NCBI GenBank assembly: GCA_011800805.1
Contig: MPNW01000184.1
Coordinates: forward strand, 6,155-70,154
DNA length: 64,000 nt
From: Hirudo medicinalis
Taxonomy: Eukaryota > Annelida > Clitellata > Hirudinida > Hirudinidae
Direction of reading: 5' to 3'
Under the pieces are notes generated by a model. It was not told the DNA's origin, searched no databases, and worked only from the letters and a program-made list of their open reading frames with translations. This document shows positions 49,063-64,000 of the stretch, one piece after another (the stretch's first letter is position 1; each line of letters starts with the position of its first letter). Both the position numbers and the translations under genes were made by a program.

Positions 49063-50351
49063 CATTAAAATTTCTGACTGACACAGAGGTTCAAATATCA
49101 TGTATGCTTTCTCTGACTTGCATCACCGACACTGAAAAGTATTTCTCATTGATGTGTTCACCTGCAACACTTGATTGTTAAGTTTGTTAATGTTTGCACC
49201 AGAATAATTCCTGGTCTGATGATAATTTGATTCATTACAGATCTAAGATTTGGCATGCAGTTTTATATGTTCACGATTTTTACGATTCAATTTTTAATCA
49301 GCTCCATCTGAGAATGAATGGCTATTGTGCTCTATGCATTTTATGATTGTATTTTTGATGTCGTATTTTTATTAACTAGGCCATCATAATTATGTTATGT
49401 TTATTTAACAACAATCAAAAATCTTTATGACATAGCCAACCAATCCAGTTTTCTTCCTAACCTCCGATTCGCTAATCTGTTATGATATTCATTCTTAGAT
49501 ATCTATCTCCGACGAGAGCATAATCTTATGATCACGCGACCAGCGGAGGCGCGTTTCTTCCTTCATTGTTTATTGTCGTCTGCACTGCATGTCTATTACT
49601 CACGTTTACATTGCATTCCAAATTTACTTACAAATGTCATCATTCTTTTGAATGATTGAGCCGGACCAAGTATTTTAATTACGATCGTAACAATATGACT
49701 TCATGCTTTTTGTTTGAATTGTTTGTTCACTGCTATCGTTGTATTGATCTATGTCCAACTTATTAATGTAAAAGAATGTGAAAATGCTCCAAAACTTTGA
49801 TTACAAATTTTGTAAAAACCTATTGAACACCAAACGCCAACGGTAAAAGTTTGATTTTTCCCAACGTTAAGGCGCGAAAAACTGCTGACGGCCCAATAAT
49901 ACCCTGTAAACAATCGATTAAGCTCCTTGGCTTAGTAGTCTGGCTGGAGCTGTTTCTCGCATGGACCTCAAATCAACCCAAAATTTAGTTGACCAAATTT
50001 GTTTCTTCGCTAAGTTAAGGGCGTCATAAATTGAATTTATAAAAAGTACAATTCTAAACTTCTAGCTATGCCTTTGCTTGTCTCATCTTATTTGAGGCTA
50101 AAATTTTGTTAAAAAGCGAGTCATTCAAGATTTCAAAAAGGTCGATGCTTATATTTTCAAATAATTGTAAACTAATTTTGTAATTTATAAAAATTAATAA
50201 ATTATTTTAAAAAATACAAATTTTTTTGAAATTGCAAGTTGAAAACATTAGTTTATAGTGAAAGTAATTAAGATTTTTTCGATTTTAGGTTTTTCTAAAC
50301 ATACTAACGAAGTCAACATTTAGTTATCAATCAAATTCACATTTTGTTATT
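49063..50351. other. ANKS1 3' region and exportin-5 upstream region
   Basis: AT-rich, with no supported exon. It contains several AATAAA-like words but no single convincing poly(A) signal. It should hold the ANKS1 3' UTR and the XPO5 promoter. Confidence 0.4.
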
Positions 50352-53300
50352 ATGTCATTCGCGCAAGTAATGGGTTGTCCCGCTATAATTACGGAATTGC
50401 AAAATGCCTTGAGTCTAATAATGAGTCCTTCCACCGACCCAAATCTGAGAAGGACAGCGTACCAAGTGAGTTAAACATGTGCTTGTGTAGCATATTTTAC
50501 TAATTGATGTTGATGTTCTGCTACATGGGTGAGGCAAAATTTAACGGTAATAAGAATTATTGGCAATGCAAGAAAATTTTACTCGCATACAAAAACAATT
50601 ACAAGTTTCAAAGCGATTTTGTCTGTTAGTTTGTTAGTTTTATTGGCATGACAAAGGGAAATAAGGCATACAAAACTAAATATTCCGGACATTTTCTTTA
50701 AATAGTATTGTGAAGATTTTAAAGAAAGGTCAGATGATTGTGCAGAATGTGGAGTTTTCATGGCAACAGTAGGAAATGACCAAATAGTCAGACATTTTGG
50801 ATTGCAACTTTTGGAGCATACTGTCAAGTAAAGCAAATGCTTTTTTTGCAAGATATTGTAGAATTGCAAGATATTGGAATGATTGAAGATTGGTTGGGTT
50901 TATAATGTTTTATTTGACAGATTCAAGTGGAATGACATGCCACTAGAAAAAAAGGAATTCATTAAAACAAATACCTTATCACTCATCAGTTCTGTGAGTA
51001 AAAGTCTTGCTTATTTAACATTAACAATTTTTGATTTATCAAAATGATTCATTCTTTTGCTTTATTTTTCAACAAGGGAACATTAGGCATATCTTCAGAG
51101 CACGGACACATCAAGGATGCATTGTCAAGGATTGTTGTTGAAATTGCTAAGAGAGAATGGCCGCAACAGTGGATGTCCATGATAAAAGAATTAGACGACA
51201 TCAGCATTCAAGGGGTAAATTTTTTTTTCATTCATTCATTTTTCATTGCTGCCATCATAAACTGATGTGACTTTTTACCATAATGATGAATATTTGTGAA
51301 ATGATTAGAAGGTGTGTAATGTTTAATAATCAACTAAGCGATGGTTTATTGATCGGTCGATGACTGCAGATAACCCAGACGGAAATAGTTCTCATGATCT
51401 TCTTGAGGCTTGTGGAAGATGTTCTGATCTTCCAGACGACCCCCTCTCAGAGAAGGAAGGAAATCTTGCAAGGACTCCTCGCCATCATTCAGAAATTATT
51501 CAACTTCTTCTGTTCAACACTTTCCTCAAACTACGAAGCCTTTAAAGCCAACAGAGTTAGTCAGTTTAGTGATTTCTTCTTTGCATGGAAGCTGCTAACT
51601 TTACATTGCCGTCGTCATTGTCAAGGGCGAACCGGGCTATGCCAGGGTAATAAGCGTCACCAGCGAGGTCGTGTGCTCGTTCATGGACAACCTTTGCATC
51701 AGCCTGTTGACCACCAGTAGTGGAAGTCTCATATTCCTCCTTTTGGACATGTTACAAGAAACCCAGCTGAACATGGCAGCAGCTGACTGCTTGCTTGAAA
51801 TTGCCAGCAAGAAGGTGCTGATGGGTTTTTATAATCTATTTGTCTTGTGTCTATCGTACATCATCAGAATTTATAATTTAATCTCAACAAATTAGGCTCG
51901 TTTTTTATTCGAAAATAAATTTGAATCACTCGCACGAACTTGACACGACGTCACCATTATTACAATTCAAGAGGCAATTGGTACTAATGAGGTTATCATT
52001 ATCATAATAAATATTAATGTTATTAATACCATTGTTAATGTTATTGTTGTTATTATTATTGTTATTAACAATATAACAATTTGCCAGGGCAAAATCGAAG
52101 AAAGGGTTCCGCTCATTGACATATTTTTCTCTCTGGAGGCACTGAATAAACTCGAGCAAGTTGCCATGTTGGTGATCCAAGGTTGTCTATGTTACTGAGC
52201 ATTCATGCATACAATGTGTTTCTTTGTATTTTTGAAGACTAAGTGACAAGAACTGCAGCAGTCAGCAGGGATTCATGTTCTTCAAGAAATTGTGCCAGCT
52301 TTTGGTGGTTCTAGGGACACAGATTTGTTCAGTTCTGGTTGGCTGCATTTGGTTATGACTAATATTTATCCATTACAATCTAAAAAATAATTTATGACAA
52401 TTGCATTATTATTTTTAAGGGGGTAATTTTTTTAATTCCTAAATTTATAATTGCGATTATTATATAATTACAATTTTTATCAAATAACTTTCACCATGTT
52501 TTTGTGCTATTTAAAGTGATTTGAATTTTTTAAGAGCTATTCTTTGGGCAGCAAATTGCCTGCCAACTTTGACAAGTACATTGGACTCATGTTCTCCTTT
52601 ACGATCCATCCGAGCCAGGTTGTTTGATCGATTGCTCGAGTTTGTTCGTTCATTTTATCAATTTTTGCCAAACAAATAAAGGTGAATATTTATTTAGTTG
52701 GTAAAAATCACAAGTCTACGAATAGTTTTGTGATATTTCCCTGACTACAAGTAGTTAGGGACTTCTGTTAATTGGATAAACGATAATATTTCCCAGGTTA
52801 TCTCCTGTTACTGCATGTCGCTGTGGTTGTGCCTGTTGAAGTGCGAAAAGGTTTCTGGACTTGAAGTCATTAAGCTGTACTTCTCCCAGTTCTTGGCGTC
52901 GTCTTTGGAGATGACCATAAGAGTATGTTAGGAAGAACTTTTCTGTCGTGCGTTGCCGTTTCTATGACGATCCTGTATTGCTTGGTGATTTTATGCATTA
53001 TATATAATATAATTATATTAATAATAATAATAGTTAATTTGTAAGGGGACATGTCAGAGGTGCCAAATGTTCTGGGAGTGATCCCTTAATAAGTGTGTTG
53101 TTTAAATAATGGAATTTTCTCTTAATAATTGGAAATTGATGGAAGTATTTTGATGTTTCAAATGATTGTTTTTGCTGTTAAAGGTTGGAAATTTGGCTCA
53201 GGACAACCACATCAAGTGCACTTACGCTCGGTTCGATTTTGACTGCGAAGAAGAATTTGCACAGTTCCAGAGGAGTATGTTGTTGTGATTGTTGTTGCTG

Positions 53301-56300
53301 TGGTTTCTTCATTCATTTTATTCAGTGCATGCCGTTATTTTGTAAATCGACTGCTCTCCATCATTTCTTTCTTGCTTCAAAAATAATTTGCTCTGAAGTG
53401 AGTTGCAATGCATTTATTGTTGAAGGTTTGTTGTTCGAACTGCTGTGCATTATATTATTTTTGTTGAAGTTAATTAATTAAAACGATTATTTGAAAGAAT
53501 ACAAGTCCGAGGTTTGCGACGTCGTGCGAGTCGCGTCCGGCTTGTACCCCGAAGTTGCTTTTGAACTCATCACGGCCAAACTCGCTCACACTCTCAACAA
53601 GACATTTGCTTCTGGTGAGGCTTAAATTCATGTTGTTGCTTAAATTCACGTTGTTGTTTAAATTCATGTTGTTGTTTAAATTCATGTTGTTGTTTAAATT
53701 CATGTTGTTGCTTAAATTCTTGTTGTTTAAATTCGTGTTGTTGTTTAAATTCGTGTTGTTGCTTCAAAGCAATTTCATTTTGACTTTCGTGTCAAACTTC
53801 TCTCCTTCAAAAAGTAAACCATTTTCTTTTGTTTATGAGGTTATCTTAAACCCTTCTCAGGGTTGGATGGGGGAACCGTACTTTCACTTCTCTATCTGGA
53901 GTGGGAGGCAGTGGCGTCGTGTTTGGAGGCGGTACTGGAAAAGATCGACTTTAAGAGCATGAACGACAAGTTGGTCCTCTCGACCATTACCCTCTATAAA
54001 CAGATCCTCGACTTCCACACCCCTGTGAGTTCGATCCTGGTCCTATTTTCATGACAACTTTATAAAGTTTTTACTGCTGATATTGTTATTTTTGTCACTT
54101 TTTTGGATGTGCAAGAATAAATCGATGATTAATAATGCTTTAAAATTGTTGTAAATTTATTACTAAAGCCATCATAATCATATTGGGTTTTGTTTAGGAT
54201 CCCACACTCTGCTCTCACATTCTGTCAGTGGTGTCTGCATTCTTTGCCATCATCGCTCAGGACACCAGCATTTTGCCAAAAGTTCTCGACAAGGTTGGTT
54301 TAAACCTTGTACTTTCATTTAGCCACATAATGATAATATTAATAATAATTAAAATATTTAAAAAGTAAAGAGTTTTTCTGTTCAATTGAGTTGTTTGATC
54401 ACGGGTTAAGAAGTAATGCTTGATGTTCTTCAGTTGTTTGCATGCATCCTCTTCAACATGCCTGGTCAAACGAAATCCACGAGGAGCAAAGTTGTGAAGA
54501 ACGTGAGGAGACATGCCTGCTCCATCCTCATCAAGATCTGCAAGATGTACCCTGATGTTTTACTGGTCTGTCCTTGTACTTGTTGTTGTTTTTAAAATGC
54601 CCTGCATCCATAAAACTTAATTTTTCAATAATAAGTTTAATAATAATAATAATAATAAGTCACTTTTGGAGTTTAAAGCCTCTTATGCTTGTGTTATCGC
54701 AACCTTAGGCAGGTTTATGGTGCCTTATAAATTAACTATTGTTATTATGATTATTATTGTTATTATTATTATTATTATTATTAAAGGATTAAGGTCGAAA
54801 TAGACAACTTTTTATATTAAAGAAGATAAAACTATATCATTTAAATGTAATATGAAATTATTGCTGCAACAAAAAGCTAAACGAAATTGTTGCAATTTAC
54901 GAGTACTCTATTTTTTCTTTTTACTCTAATTTACATTCAATGCACTCACACAGCCAGGGTTCAACTACCTTTACAGCCACATCAAAAAGTTATCCACAGA
55001 CCCAGAAGCACTTTCCCAGATGGAGAAATCCACCTGCTACGAAGCACTGATCCTCATCCAGTACGGGATTATTCAATGGATGTTATATAAATATTGTTCA
55101 AGTTCACTTTTAAACTGAAAATAACATTTTAGCTGCTTTGTTTATCTGACATGCTCTTATAATCGACAGCAATCAAGTCAAGAATTACAACGAACAAGCA
55201 AACTTCTTGCGGGAAATCATCGAACCTGTTTCCGCTTACTGGCTTTCTAATTCTGTGACCGAGTAAGCTTTATGATGACTTTGACCTATTTATCGACCTG
55301 ACCTTTTAACCGGATCAATTAACCAATCATTCGAGGACTCTGTGGTCGTCGGACAAGTTGATGGACTTCATTGGAATGACGCGACCTCCGGTCGAACCGA
55401 GTTCACAAGATGTTTGTGGAATCAACAGATCTCAGGTTTGCTTTTGTATTTGCGGTGTCTGATCGGATAAACACTATCTTACTGGGTACATTTTAAAGCA
55501 TATTTTAAACTATATTTTAGGTAACCGAGATGAAATAGTGACGATTTATATTGATTAGTCTTGTTATAACTACTAATGACTTCATCATTTAATCATTCAA
55601 CTTTCAGATCCAATACTGTCTCTCCTTCATCACCGCCGTCTTGAAAAGAAGCACTTGGCCATCAACTGTCGAGGTTACTTGTCTATTTGCATTTAATTTT
55701 ACTCAATTTAATAATTTTTGATCAATAAAAACGATTTAAAACAAACGACGTGTTTTGAAGGAGGCTCGAGCGGGTGGTTTCATCCAAGGTTACGCGTCCG
55801 ATTCGAGTCCCGTCTACAGAAGTCCCGCAACTGAAATCGTACTTCCCCTCCTCAATAATGTCTTCGCAATAATCAAGTATTCTTTCATTTGAATTCATTA
55901 TTTTCTACAATATTTACATGTTTCACAATTTACATTTGTACTGATTGTTATTAATGGAAGCAGTGATGATGATGATGACATAAATATCAAGTAACGAATC
56001 AGCTAATGAATTAACATGTTCAACAAAGAGTGTGTCCCTAGAAAATAAACATTTTTTGATGACAATCGTTCAAAGAAAATTCTGCTTACATTTTTGAATA
56101 GGAGCTACCACGAGTTCCTCACCCCAGACAAACACAGGAAAATTTACCCTGACTTTGTACCTGCCTGTCAGATGACTGGAAGTGAAAAGTCTGCAATTTT
56201 AGGTAGAAATTGATGTGATTTTTGGAAAATATTTTAATGACAATTTAATTGTAACAAGATTTACAGATGCATAATTTATTAATCCAAAGACCAGTCAAAT

Positions 56301-58715
56301 GATATTTTTACATCGTTATTGATTTAATAATTTAAATTACAGGGATTGCAAAACCACTGGGAGGTCATTCCGACGGTTCCGTCGCGACCACGAAGGATCC
56401 GATCGAAAGAATGCAAGCATTCCTGAACACGCTCAGAGAAGCTGGGTCGGTGTGGACAAGTTTAACGATTAAAAAAATTCAATTAGCACAATGTCGAGTC
56501 AATTAATAACTTTTACCATACATTACGTCTGAGATTAATGACGAAGCTTCCTCTTCTTCAGTTACAACATTTTGGGAAGTTGCTGCAAGCATCTCAATCA
56601 GGAGTTCTACGCGTTTCCCAACCTCGCCAATGTCGTCCTCGACTCCGTCCTTGCAAATGTTTTCGTCCAATCCGAGTACAAAATCAAACAATTATTGCGT
56701 CGGTTTCTAATGCTTCCTCGGTGTTTTTATTGTTTTCGACACAAAATTACAAGATTACATTACGACCTCTTATCTTTCGACCTGCAGATACGTTTCTAAA
56801 GCCTTTAGTGTTGAACTGTCCAAAGGAGTATTATTCGTCCGTGTTGATCGTCATCGTCAAGGCCATGTCTCCGTTCTTCTACCAGGTGTCTTCTTGTTAC
56901 CGTCGAAAAGATAAATTTATTATGCACGAGTGAAATTGTGTTGTTGACGTTGAATATTTGTCGTTACAGTACTTCACGTCCAAGTGGCAAATCGTGAACA
57001 ACAAACGAAATGAAAAGTAATGAATCAATGTGCAGCAATTTGTTTTGCAATGTGTTGTTGTTTTAACTTCAATTATTCGTAATATTGTATCCTCGTTTCA
57101 GTCAAGATGCATCTCAAGATTGTTCAGATTCACAAGAAAGTCAAGAATTACTCGAGGAGCAACTTCTCAAGTCACTGACCAGGGAATACTTTGAGTTCAT
57201 AGGTCGGTAAATTGCAGAAATGTCTTGTTACGATTAATTTTTTCGAGTTATAAATGAAAGGCTATAAATTTCACCGACCGCTGCCTTCAGACTGCTTGCT
57301 CAGGGACAAGAAGTCTGCGGCACACCAGCAACAACAGTCGTCGAACGGCAATGAAGCCTCGGACGACGTCGCGATGGACGACGGTGACGTTGTGGGACTC
57401 GGCAGCATCAGGAGAGGAAAAGAGGAAGTGCTGGGGGAATTGGGTCAACTCGTCCTTCAACACGACGTAGGTTTCCATTTCTACTAAAACTAATTAATGT
57501 CTTAGTTATGCCTTAACCAGCACCTAGTTTAGTTACATCATTATTTGGTGTTGATAATTCTGAAGTTCATATTTTTAATATCTGCTTCGCTTAATTGTTT
57601 TATAATGATTTGTTCGCAGCTGTTAGCATCTTCATCGTGCGATTGTTTATTTCAGGACGTCTATCCTGCCTTAGTCTTCCTAATTTTCATATCTTTATCC
57701 TGGGAAGACACCCCGATCTGTGCTAAGACAGTCATTTGGTGCTACCCAATTCTCAAGCAGGTGCAGCCCTTCATCAAACTTTCAATTATTTGCACTAATG
57801 TTTATTGCACTTAAAAATCATGAGCTTTCAAAATAACGTGGCCTCAACTGCCACCATTCGGTAATGCTTAATTCGGAATGTTAAAAGAGTCCTGTGCTCA
57901 AAAAATATTGTCATTATGTTGTGACAATGCCGTTGTCGGTTTTAGTTGGTAGCTTTCCAGAAGGTGACGACCGAGTACGCGGCAGACTTTTTCCGATCGC
58001 TGCTCTTTGGACTCAACGTTCACGGACAGCACGACACGGTGCTCTTCATCATCATCAATGCACTCGTCCAAACCTATGAGTTGCTTGTGAGTTTGGTGTG
58101 GGATTCTTAATTGAATGCTTTAACAATCAATCATTGCTTCAATTAATTGCATTAGATATGTGAATTATGTAGAGAGAATGTTTTATTTAAGTTAACTCGG
58201 TCTTGGTATCTGCAGATTCCCTATTTTCCAGCAATTCGGGAAATAATGTTGAATATTCCAGGTTGTACGGAAGAAAGTTTGGATGTTAGTTTTGATAATG
58301 TTTATATTTTAAGATTGCATTCTGAAATTTCAGGCATAACTGAACGATGAAACCGGCAAAAGCTTACAAATGTTTCCATGATTTTGCTTTCAGTCATTCA
58401 ATGCTCGCTTTGTGAATACCAATTCTCAAGCCAGGAACTTCGAGAAGAAAAAGCGTGAATTTTTTAAATCGCTGGTCGAAAGTGCCATCGAGGTGAGTGA
58501 AAAGCTTTCTTATTACCACAACAAACCTGGGTTAAAATAATGATCTACTTCGATTGTTGAAATTGCAGAAAAACATTGGTCAGCGCTATAAAAATCCAGT
58601 CCACATAAAGAACCTAGCACCCTTCAAGCTCTTCCGACAAAAGCAGAAAGAACTCATGCTCCAAGATGACGTCAAGGACCTTGGATTGTGCTCTCTGTTC
58701 ATGGCTGATAATTGA
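50352..58715 (+). CDS. XPO5: Exportin-5 (pre-miRNA / dsRNA nuclear export receptor)
   Basis: A karyopherin of HEAT repeats that exports pre-miRNA with Ran-GTP. Thirty-two exons: 50352-50465, 50706-50827, 50921-50993, 51077-51214, 51370-51555, 51626-51814, 52088-52159, 52269-52337, 52535-52618, 52797-52922, 53184-53274, 53498-53614, 53861-54024, 54198-54293, 54434-54565, 54954-55060, 55170-55262, 55336-55435, 55608-55673, 55761-55876, 56102-56202, 56343-56445, 56562-56698, 56788-56885, 56970-57016, 57102-57202, 57291-57466, 57656-57760, 57961-58086, 58216-58284, 58394-58492, 58569-58715. All are in phase for 1187 residues (human 1204). Matches: VRHFGLQLLEHTVKFKWN, HIKDALSRIVVEIAKREWP, RLVEDVLIFQTTPSQRRKEI, YARFDFDCEEEF, FLKPLVLNCPKEYY, FGLNVHGQHD, and HIKNL near the end. 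Starts of exons 51626 and 52269 are the weakest. Confidence 0.96.
53612..53765 (+). repeat. 18-base tandem repeat (TTAAATTCATGTTGTTGY)
   Basis: About eight imperfect 18-mer copies immediately after the donor of XPO5 exon 12. The Phe-Met-Leu-Leu-Leu-Lys pattern of the open frame comes from the repeat. Confidence 0.9.
54640..54785. repeat. SINE-like fragment flanked by AAT/ATT tracts
   Basis: AAT tract, then about 70 bases ending GGTGCCTTATAAATTAAC, then an ATT tract, in an XPO5 intron. It resembles other short dispersed pieces in the window, but homology is not proven. Confidence 0.35.
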
Positions 58716-58973
58716 CATTGTTTGGCTGATTGCTTCATAAACTTCCAGAAAAGCTACGCATTTCCTTGTCTACAGTTTATTTCAAGCACAATTTTCGTTT
58801 GTAGGTTTTTATAGGCGCCTATTTAATTCATGGGCAGCTCCCTGTGCTACGTGATTTTTGGGTCCCTGTTTCGTTTTTCGAGTTTATGACGTAGTCGCTA
58901 TTACGAACGGCATTAGTCGAAGGACGGAATAAGTATTTTGTTTGTTTTTGTTTTTTGATAAATCCGCTAAAAA

Positions 58974-61158
58974 ATGGAATCAGACCTCCAAGTTGATATC
59001 AAGACGAACCTCGATATCGTGTGCCTGAATCTCATGAAGCTTCTCGATGAGTGCGAAACCGTCGTTCCTTGGTTCGGCCAGCTGAAGAAAGCCATTCAGG
59101 TTAGCGAATTTCGTTACAAAATTACCACTAAGGCTTAGGACGTTGGTGTTTCGCCAGATGGCCGATTACCTGTATGATGCCGTTGACGAGAAGTTGAGTG
59201 CCGTTGGTATTCACATCAAGAAGAAAAAGAGCAGGAAGCCTTCGCCCGAGAGGAACGTGTCTGGAGTCAACGATGCGTCCGGCGACGGGACAACCAACTA
59301 TGGCGCTGATGGAATAGATTCAGCTTTGGCTCCGTTCGACAAGGCAGAGTTACTGTACTTTGCGGACATCATAATGATAATAAAAATATTCTGCGTCTTG
59401 GACCTCAGCTTAAAGGTTCAGATGACGCAGTGCACGAGTCCTGTTTACATCCGAAAGTTGGAATCACTGCTCACGAGAGCACTTTCATCGAACTTTCAGT
59501 CGGTCAGACCTCTGATCGATCTCAAGGTCTTTTGTCTGGAATATGGTTTCTTTGATAGGTCTTCTTACGGAGGGCCCGATAGCAAAACGGAAGAACTTAT
59601 CAGACTCATGGAGTTTGCCGAGAGCAGACTGGACGAGTTGGAAGCACCGTTTCTCGATGTTGAACAAAAGTTAGACCCGAAAACCCTCATTTCTCGGGCC
59701 TTTGATCAGAAACCCCCAGAGCAGACAACAGAAGAACAGCAGCAGAACACCATTGATTTCTTGGCGTTGTTGGATTTGAAGAAGATGACTGCTCATCTCG
59801 GACTTCAACAACCGACAGATACTTCCGATTACAAGCGAGAAAACTTCCCTCGGCAAATAAAGGAAATAGTCTTGCGCATCGTGAATCTGCTGAGTGAGCT
59901 TGTCTTCGAACCAGAGATAAATCCGAGTCTTCTTGTTTTCACAGCTCAGTATAGGCTTCTCTCGAAAAAGAAATTTCACGAAACTGGCCTCTTTTCTGTG
60001 AACCCGAGCTGCTCCTTCGATCAAATAAGCTCCCACTTCATGCACGACGGCACGAGGACTTGGCTGTTGGCTAAAATTGAAGAGTGGCTCTTTACTTCCA
60101 GCAAGTGCATCTGCTGGTTCAACGGTCTGGAGGGAACTGGAAAGAGCTGCGTGGTTTCGGCTTTCTGTAAGCTCAATCAGTGCTACGTGATGAACGTGTT
60201 CGTGTTCGACTCCAGGAATGAGAACGGAATGGTCGAACTGATAAAGTCCATCGCCAACAGTCTACTTCGAAACATCCCTGAATATGTTTGCATGATGGAC
60301 GATATTATTCAAGAAAATCGAAAAGTCGATCTTGGTGAGAGCCATGAGGACTCCATGAATGACTGGCGTCGCCTCTACGACTTTCTGCTCAGAAAACCGC
60401 TGAAAGCGCTCTTTTCGAACCACGCCAAGAACTGCCCCCGACGCAGGCTAATCGTTGTCGACGGCCTCCACGATTTAAAGCAGTCTGAGTGGGCCAACTT
60501 TCTACTCTTCGTTCACGTTTTTAGACAGGACTTCTCCAAGTGGTTCTGCATTCTGGTGACATGTCGAAGCGAGCGCGATTACCTTAATCCAGATATGCTA
60601 GAGGAGGTGGAAAAGCATAACATCGGAGTCGAGGTGGACTCGAAGGAAAGCATTTCCAGTCAGGTGGAACTGATTAGTTTGGAGTCCAAGAACATAGTGA
60701 ACCATCACATTCGAGACATCGAGACATTCTTCGCGGCCTGCTTTGGCGATATCATGTGTCGCAAGAAATTCGGCAAAGAAGGCAGCAAGTCCTCTCCAAG
60801 ATACAATCCGGACCACATGGCTCTCTCGAGCACAGTGGACAAGTTTGTGAAACACATTTGCGGCCGTTTCTCGTACGCCCAGCATCTGTTAAACATCTTC
60901 GAAGAAACCATGGACGATTACAATGGTCAATTTCAGTGCAGCTTAATCAAAACTTTCGAAAGGTTCAGGGTATTGGTAGGCAAGGATAAGATCGAAGAGG
61001 AAATGAAAAGTTTTGCCAAACTCTTCAACGCTTACAGACAGAAAGACGGTACATCAGGTTAGTTTAATGTAATTTATACAAGTGATATAGCTATTTGGTA
61101 AATTACCTTAACATTATAATTTTCTTTAGTAATTCTGAGAATCAACGTCCACGAATGA
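58974..61158 (+). CDS. Orphan NACHT/STAND-type NTPase
   Basis: Three exons, 58974-59099, 59158-61057 and 61130-61158 (684 residues, phases consistent). If the last intron is retained, the protein ends a few residues earlier. Residues 365-372 are a P-loop, GLEGTGKS, preceded by KCICWFN. Residues 473-482 are a Walker B-like LIVVDGLHDL. About 25 residues later FCILVTCRSERDYL resembles the sensor 1 region of NACHT domains. This order supports a STAND NTPase of the kind used as molecular switches in signalling or defence. The N-terminal 320 residues hold a basic KKKKSRKPSPER patch and helical segments but no death, CARD or TIR domain that I recognise, and there are no C-terminal LRR, WD or TPR repeats. 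The orthologue is unknown. It starts 258 bases after XPO5 ends, on the same strand. Confidence 0.75.
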
Positions 61159-62157
61159 AGATTTGTCAGAATGACTCTCGCGTTTCTGTTGCTAGCCACC
61201 TTAAGAATCATTTGAAACATCAGAGAGACGTTAATAAACTCGTTTATTATCACCTCCGAATTTCGTTCGGCATGACCTGAATTGATTAAATAAAAACGCA
61301 AAAACATTCATAACCTGATTTAAACATTTTGGCGCTCTTGGACGACAGAGTTTAAAAAAATGAAAAACCGGATCCCAGATTTTTACATTTATTGGTAAAA
61401 GTGGTAGCCACAAATTTCATAGAATTTTCATAAAATTTTCATAGCCAGGACAAACCGAAGCATATGCATCTGATAATTAAAATCGTGCTCCCCAAATGTA
61501 CTATGAATAAAGCAACGTCACTGGCAAATCGTGGATGAGGTTGCGCAATAACCAGCTCATTAAGTCATTAAATCACCAAATGATTATGAATCTTTGAAAC
61601 AAGTTATTGAGTGGCTCTTGAAAATTTTGGATTTTAAACAAATAGGTAGCCAGAAAAATAAATAAAAGAACAACTCGATTAATGTCAGGGTGATTTATGA
61701 CAAAATATAAATGAAGGCGTTATATTGATCACTTTTGCTGTTTTACCAGTTCATTTTCATGAAATGATGCACCCGCTAATAAGACCGATGATAATTTTGT
61801 GTTATTAACTTGGCAAGTCAATTCTTGTTAAGCGAATTAGGGTTTATTGAAAGATCGCAAATAGTTTTGTTTGTATGCATGCATACAACCAACCAACACC
61901 GATGTTTACATAAATTTGCTCAGTCTTCCGGCTCGTTGTTGACATCGCTTTTGTAACGTTGTGGTTTAGCTATTTTTGGCCTTAGATTATCTGGATCTTA
62001 ATAGTAATAGGTAATTTCAACATTCGTTGAAGATAGGATCAGTTACAATGTGTGGAACACAATGCTAGTGATTTGCTTTGAGCAAGTGAAGCATAAAATT
62101 ATCCTCACATATATGATGAGATTTCCTGAGAGTTGCAGGGCTTTCTAATCGTCCGAT
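61159..62157. other. NACHT gene 3' region and EEIG1 promoter region
   Basis: An AATAAA at 61289-61294 lies 131 bases after the NACHT stop and is a plausible poly(A) signal. Nothing else is recognised before the EEIG1 start. Confidence 0.45.
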
Positions 62158-63791
<1,634 letters not shown>

Positions 63792-64000
63792 GTAAGTTGA
63801 TTCTGTGACCTCGGTTTCATTGTTGTAAATAGCAAGCATTAAAGGTTTCCAGTAATAAGTTTTTATAGTATATTGTTTTATGTATGCTTCATTTTATTTA
63901 TAATTGGCATTATGTTTTGCATTAAAGTAATCATCATCGGTATCATAACACGTTTTTAATCAGCCTTTAAAATGTATTTCGTCAAGATTGGCAACATTCG
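63792..64000. other. EEIG1: EEIG1 intron reaching the window edge
   Basis: AT-rich sequence after the donor at 63792. The remaining exons lie outside the window. Confidence 0.7.

Noticed and set aside
53470..53703. Asn-Leu repeat ORF on the minus strand
   Set aside because: It arises from the 18-base tandem repeat in an XPO5 intron.

Overview
This window is nuclear DNA from an invertebrate animal. It is AT-rich, its genes are split by many short GT-AG introns (a few look GC-AG), it is full of microsatellites, and every recognisable gene is a metazoan orthologue. A lophotrochozoan-like animal would fit, but the species cannot be fixed from the sequence alone. A 315-base N gap and two single Ns show it comes from a draft assembly. 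Protein comparisons below rest on family knowledge, because no search could be run.

Layout. 1-3.4 kb: simple repeats and a mosaic of decayed LINE reverse transcriptases, one apparently nested inside another. 3.47-4.62 kb (+): a one-exon SRCR-type membrane protein with a frameshift. 4.86-5.33 kb (-): complete dynein light chain roadblock. 6.22-18.04 kb (+): a 15-exon fusion of a catalase-related (allene oxide synthase-like) domain, a PLAT domain and a lipoxygenase domain. 18.22-19.50 kb (-): tRNA 2'-phosphotransferase TRPT1. 21.17-26.96 kb (-): RIM-binding protein, 16 exons. 27.45-27.65 kb (-): small unrecognised ORF. 27.86-31.30 kb (+): SERINC. 31.75-34.80 kb (-): trimethylguanosine synthase TGS1. 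36.93-38.21 kb (-): FBXO45. 38.60-49.06 kb (+): ANKS1. 50.35-58.72 kb (+): exportin-5, 32 exons. 58.97-61.16 kb (+): orphan NACHT-type NTPase. 62.16 kb to the edge (+): EEIG1/FAM102, truncated by the window.

Exon models were built by hand. For most genes each junction keeps reading frame, and the joined protein aligns along the family's length. The genes are mostly unrelated housekeeping or neuronal genes and do not form one pathway. RIM-BP, FBXO45 and ANKS1 have synaptic roles in other animals. FBXO45 and ANKS1 are divergent with about 390 bases between their start codons. Three neighbouring pairs are convergent.

The most unusual gene is the catalase-lipoxygenase fusion. It keeps the coral AOS-LOX architecture, but the distal haem histidine is Asn, the arginine four residues before the haem-ligand tyrosine is Leu, a long acidic/Ser-rich stretch interrupts the lipoxygenase domain, and the C-terminal iron-binding Ile is replaced and followed by about 91 residues. 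Other points of note are a candidate mutually exclusive exon pair in SERINC, a hAT transposon relic holding an assembly duplication inside an ANKS1 intron, and the orphan NACHT gene 258 bases downstream of exportin-5.
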